Part shown: positions 56,648 through 58,459 of the stretch, one piece after another
Layout: each line of letters starts with the position of its first letter
How positions within the stretch are numbered: the first letter of the stretch is position 1
Source of the DNA: Verrucomicrobiota bacterium
GTDB lineage: Bacteria > Verrucomicrobiota > Verrucomicrobiia > Limisphaerales > J093
Assembly: GCA_022710935.1 (NCBI GenBank)
Contig: JAKLFY010000041.1
Location: 1 to 58,459, forward strand
DNA length: 58,459 nucleotides
Reading direction: 5' to 3'
The notes under the pieces: model-generated
Database searches by the model: none
What the model was told of the DNA's origin: nothing
The model's input: the letters and a program-made list of their open reading frames with translations, nothing else
Program-made: the position numbers and the translations under genes

Positions 56648-58459
56648 CTATTGCAGCGCGTCCAGGCAGTCCACCGGCAGCATGGCCCCGCTGAGACCGG
56701 TCACCACCAGGGCATGGAAACCGTCGTCGATGCGTTCGCGCTCGAGGACAACCGCTGAGGCCGCCGCCGGACCAGCCAGGTCGATCTCGCCCAGAGGAAC
56801 GCCATCGAGCTTCACGCCGACACGCCCGAACTCCGGCCCCCTCGGCAGCCAGAGGCGAAAGCCGCTGCCGCGGAAGTTCCACTTCACCCGTTCGAGCGGG
56901 CTCTTGCAGAGCGCCCCGGCCCCAAAGCGCCACTGCGAGCCGCCGGTCGTCTCGTAAGCCCCCTCGGCCACGCCCGCGCCCGAGATCGCCTCGCTGAAAA
57001 CCCACGTATGCACGGCGGGCTGCGGCGCTCCCGTGACCGCCAGTTTGTCCACACTCAGGTGGGTTCCTGGCTCGAGCAGCAGCCCGAGCGATCCAGCCTC
57101 GGACACCATCGCCTCCGACCAGACCGGCTCGCCCGAGATGGCGACCGCAGTCCGGCCAGCCGCCGTCTCGATTCTCACTGCGCGCCGATCGGCAGGCGCA
57201 AGCGTGCCCTGAGCCACGACGGCGACATCGGGCGTTTCGCCCGCCTCGATGACGCGCCAACGGTCTCTGGTGAGCTCGAGGGCGCGATGGCGTGTCCAGC
57301 AGAGCCGGTGCGGACGCCCGTCGGCGCGTCCCTCGGCACCCAGGGGCATCCGGCACGCCCACGCCAGGCGCGCCGTGCCGGAGCGCAGGACGACCTCCGC
57401 TGCCAGATCGAATGTGCGGTACGCAGCGCGTGTGAGGCTGACGGTGCGCCCGCCGTGCGCCGTCATGGTGAAGCCGGACTTCCGCAGCGGCTGCGACCAC
57501 GGACGCGACGCGCTCCCGATGGTTCCGACGCCGCCCTCGACGTGACGGGACGGGTAGAGCACGCGCATCGTGCCGTCGGTGTCGATGCGCGCGGCCAGCG
57601 TTTGGCCCCAAATCCCGTAGGCCTCGTGAGGCACGTGCTCGGCGTGCCACACGGCCCCGTGCTGCCACAACTCCCAGGCCTCGCGATCGAGCGCCCGCTC
57701 GATGGGCGCGCGGAAGATGGCCTGAAAGTTCCGATTGAGCCCGACCGACGTGCGCGGGTCGTAGACATAACCGCCGTGGGCGAACGCCGGAAAGGCCTCG
57801 ATGGGCGAGGGGTAGTAGCGATCGCCTTCGAGGTCGGCGATCATCACCGGTTTGGACCAGGTGCCGAGCGGGTCCGTCGCCGTCAGGGCGATCTCGCCCC
57901 AGGCGTAGTGCGGGCCGGAGTCCAAGTCGGAAATCACGAGCCAGTCGTGGGCGCGGCGCACCAGCGAACTGGCATAGACCCGGCGATAGCGGGAGCCCGG
58001 TCCGGCCAGCTTCTGCCATTCCGATGTCCGGAGGATCGGGCGCGGGCTTCGGTGGAACGGGCCCTCGGGCTTCTCGGCCCACGCGTAGGCCATCCCGCTG
58101 TCGGCCCCACCGCTGGGAGCCGAGGCATTGGCCCAGGTGGTGTTGGAGGTGCACCAGTCATAGCACATGTGATATCGGCCCTCGTGAAACACAACGCACA
58201 CGTCCGGCGCGATCGACGCAGGGTGGGCGTCGCCTTCGAACCGAAAGCCGGGATCGGCAAAAACGGGTCCAACCGGTTCCCAGGTCTGCCCGCGATCGAC
58301 CGAGCGAAAGACCTTGCAGTGCGTCGGCTCACCCTCGAGCACGAGCGCGTAGCCTTCGTAGTAGAAGCCGACGTAGGCGTACCAGCGAGAAGACACCGGG
58401 TCGATAAGCAGCGAAACGTTGACGGGCCACTTGAACGGCGTGGCCCCCTTGACGATGGG
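56648..58459 (-). CDS. Beta-propeller glycoside-hydrolase-like protein, N-terminus beyond the window
   Basis: The frame is open from the window edge (58459) to TAG at 56648, about 603 codons. The edge reads FKWPVNVSLLIDPVSSRWYA; a GTG at 58396 is internal and is not the start. Residues in the first two thirds look like a five-bladed propeller (HCKVFRSVDRGQTWEPVGPV is BNR-like; YHMCYDWCTS; SLVRRAHDWLVISDLDSGPH; YYPSPIEAFPAFAHGGYVYD). The last 200 resemble a carbohydrate-binding sandwich (LAWACRMPLG; WNFRGSGFRLWLPRG). It could be a sialidase, GH43/GH117-type enzyme or polysaccharide-binding protein. No catalytic acid was fixed. Confidence 0.6.
   Translation of the reverse strand, partial: PIVKGATPFKWPVNVSLLIDPVSSRWYAYVGFYYEGYALVLEGEPTHCKVFRSVDRGQTWEPVGPVFADPGFRFEGDAHPASIAPDVCVVFHEGRYHMCYDWCTSNTTWANASAPSGGADSGMAYAWAEKPEGPFHRSPRPILRTSEWQKLAGPGSRYRRVYASSLVRRAHDWLVISDLDSGPHYAWGEIALTATDPLGTWSKPVMIADLEGDRYYPSPIEAFPAFAHGGYVYDPRTSVGLNRNFQAIFRAPIERALDREAWELWQHGAVWHAEHVPHEAYGIWGQTLAARIDTDGTMRVLYPSRHVEGGVGTIGSASRPWSQPLRKSGFTMTAHGGRTVSLTRAAYRTFDLAAEVVLRSGTARLAWACRMPLGAEGRADGRPHRLCWTRHRALELTRDRWRVIEAGETPDVAVVAQGTLAPADRRAVRIETAAGRTAVAISGEPVWSEAMVSEAGSLGLLLEPGTHLSVDKLAVTGAPQPAVHTWVFSEAISGAGVAEGAYETTGGSQWRFGAGALCKSPLERVKWNFRGSGFRLWLPRGPEFGRVGVKLDGVPLGEIDLAGPAAASAVVLERERIDDGFHALVVTGLSGAMLPVDCLDALQ

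Noticed and set aside
1-58459. CRISPR arrays, tRNA, rRNA genes and an origin
   Set aside because: No regularly spaced direct repeats, no cloverleaf with TTCRA loop and CCA end, and no DnaA-box cluster were seen by eye. A covariance-model search would be decisive.

Overview
This GC-rich window looks like a chromosomal segment from Verrucomicrobiota, probably the Pedosphaera/Limisphaerales side of the phylum; that placement is inference from gene content. The signs are a pseudopilin with the typical [21 protein letters not shown]-terminus, a giant secreted protein with lamin-tail and CotH-kinase domains, many exported glycoside hydrolases (GH127, GH106, GH109 and GH28 types), a bacterial V-type ATPase operon, and dense intergenic palindromes. 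No rRNA, tRNA or CRISPR array was seen.

Layout. 0-3.2 kb: tail of a probable REP-associated (RAYT-like) transposase, a frameshifted pseudogene, and an ISKra4-type insertion sequence whose two reading frames meet at an A9 slippery run. 3.2-17.1 kb: secreted alpha/beta hydrolase, aminotransferase, MgtC/DUF4010 membrane protein, purM with an unusual insertion, a radical SAM protein, a neutral-ceramidase-like enzyme with a C-terminal LamG-like domain, a GH127-type enzyme also ending in a LamG-like domain, and a right-handed beta-helix protein. 17.5-27.0 kb: a complete V-type ATPase operon (G/H, C, I, K, F, E, A, B, D) led by a cytidylate-kinase-like gene. 27.3-28.4 kb: pgsA-pgpA, consecutive steps of phosphatidylglycerol synthesis. 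28.4-36.1 kb: GH109-type Tat-exported oxidoreductase, B12-binding radical SAM protein, amidohydrolase with a CBM9-like tail, a small exported protein and an SGNH lipoprotein. 36.2-48.4 kb: the 3211-residue CotH/lamin-tail protein, a GHMP sugar kinase and a GH28-type enzyme. 48.7-54.0 kb: pseudopilin, an oxidoreductase/ferredoxin chimera remnant and a GH106-type rhamnosidase. 54.1-56.6 kb: a graveyard of gene ends (arsR/arsM, acr3, padR, methyltransferase, histidine kinase, doxX) around an intact nucleotidyltransferase plus 45-residue ORF pair. 56.6 kb to the end: a beta-propeller-like protein that runs off the window.

The most unusual feature is a family of intergenic hairpin repeats, at least 12 copies in 58 kb, whose arms start TAGCCCGCAT / TAACCCGCAT / TAGCCCGGA. 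In four genes (MgtC-like, V-ATPase B, pgpA, GH28) the stop codon is the first three bases of the repeat, and in three more genes the repeat starts within 5 nt of the stop. Copies also sit inside the V-ATPase operon and over the start codon of the GH28 gene. Two copies flank a second ~128-bp element with 13-15 bp terminal inverted repeats. A separate REP/BIME-like family (hairpin around GAGGGC followed by CTACA) may belong to the RAYT-like gene at the left edge.

Functionally the intact genes describe a polysaccharide- and glycoconjugate-degrading cell with many exported proteins, next to core metabolism (purM, pgsA, pgpA) and an ion-pumping V-ATPase.
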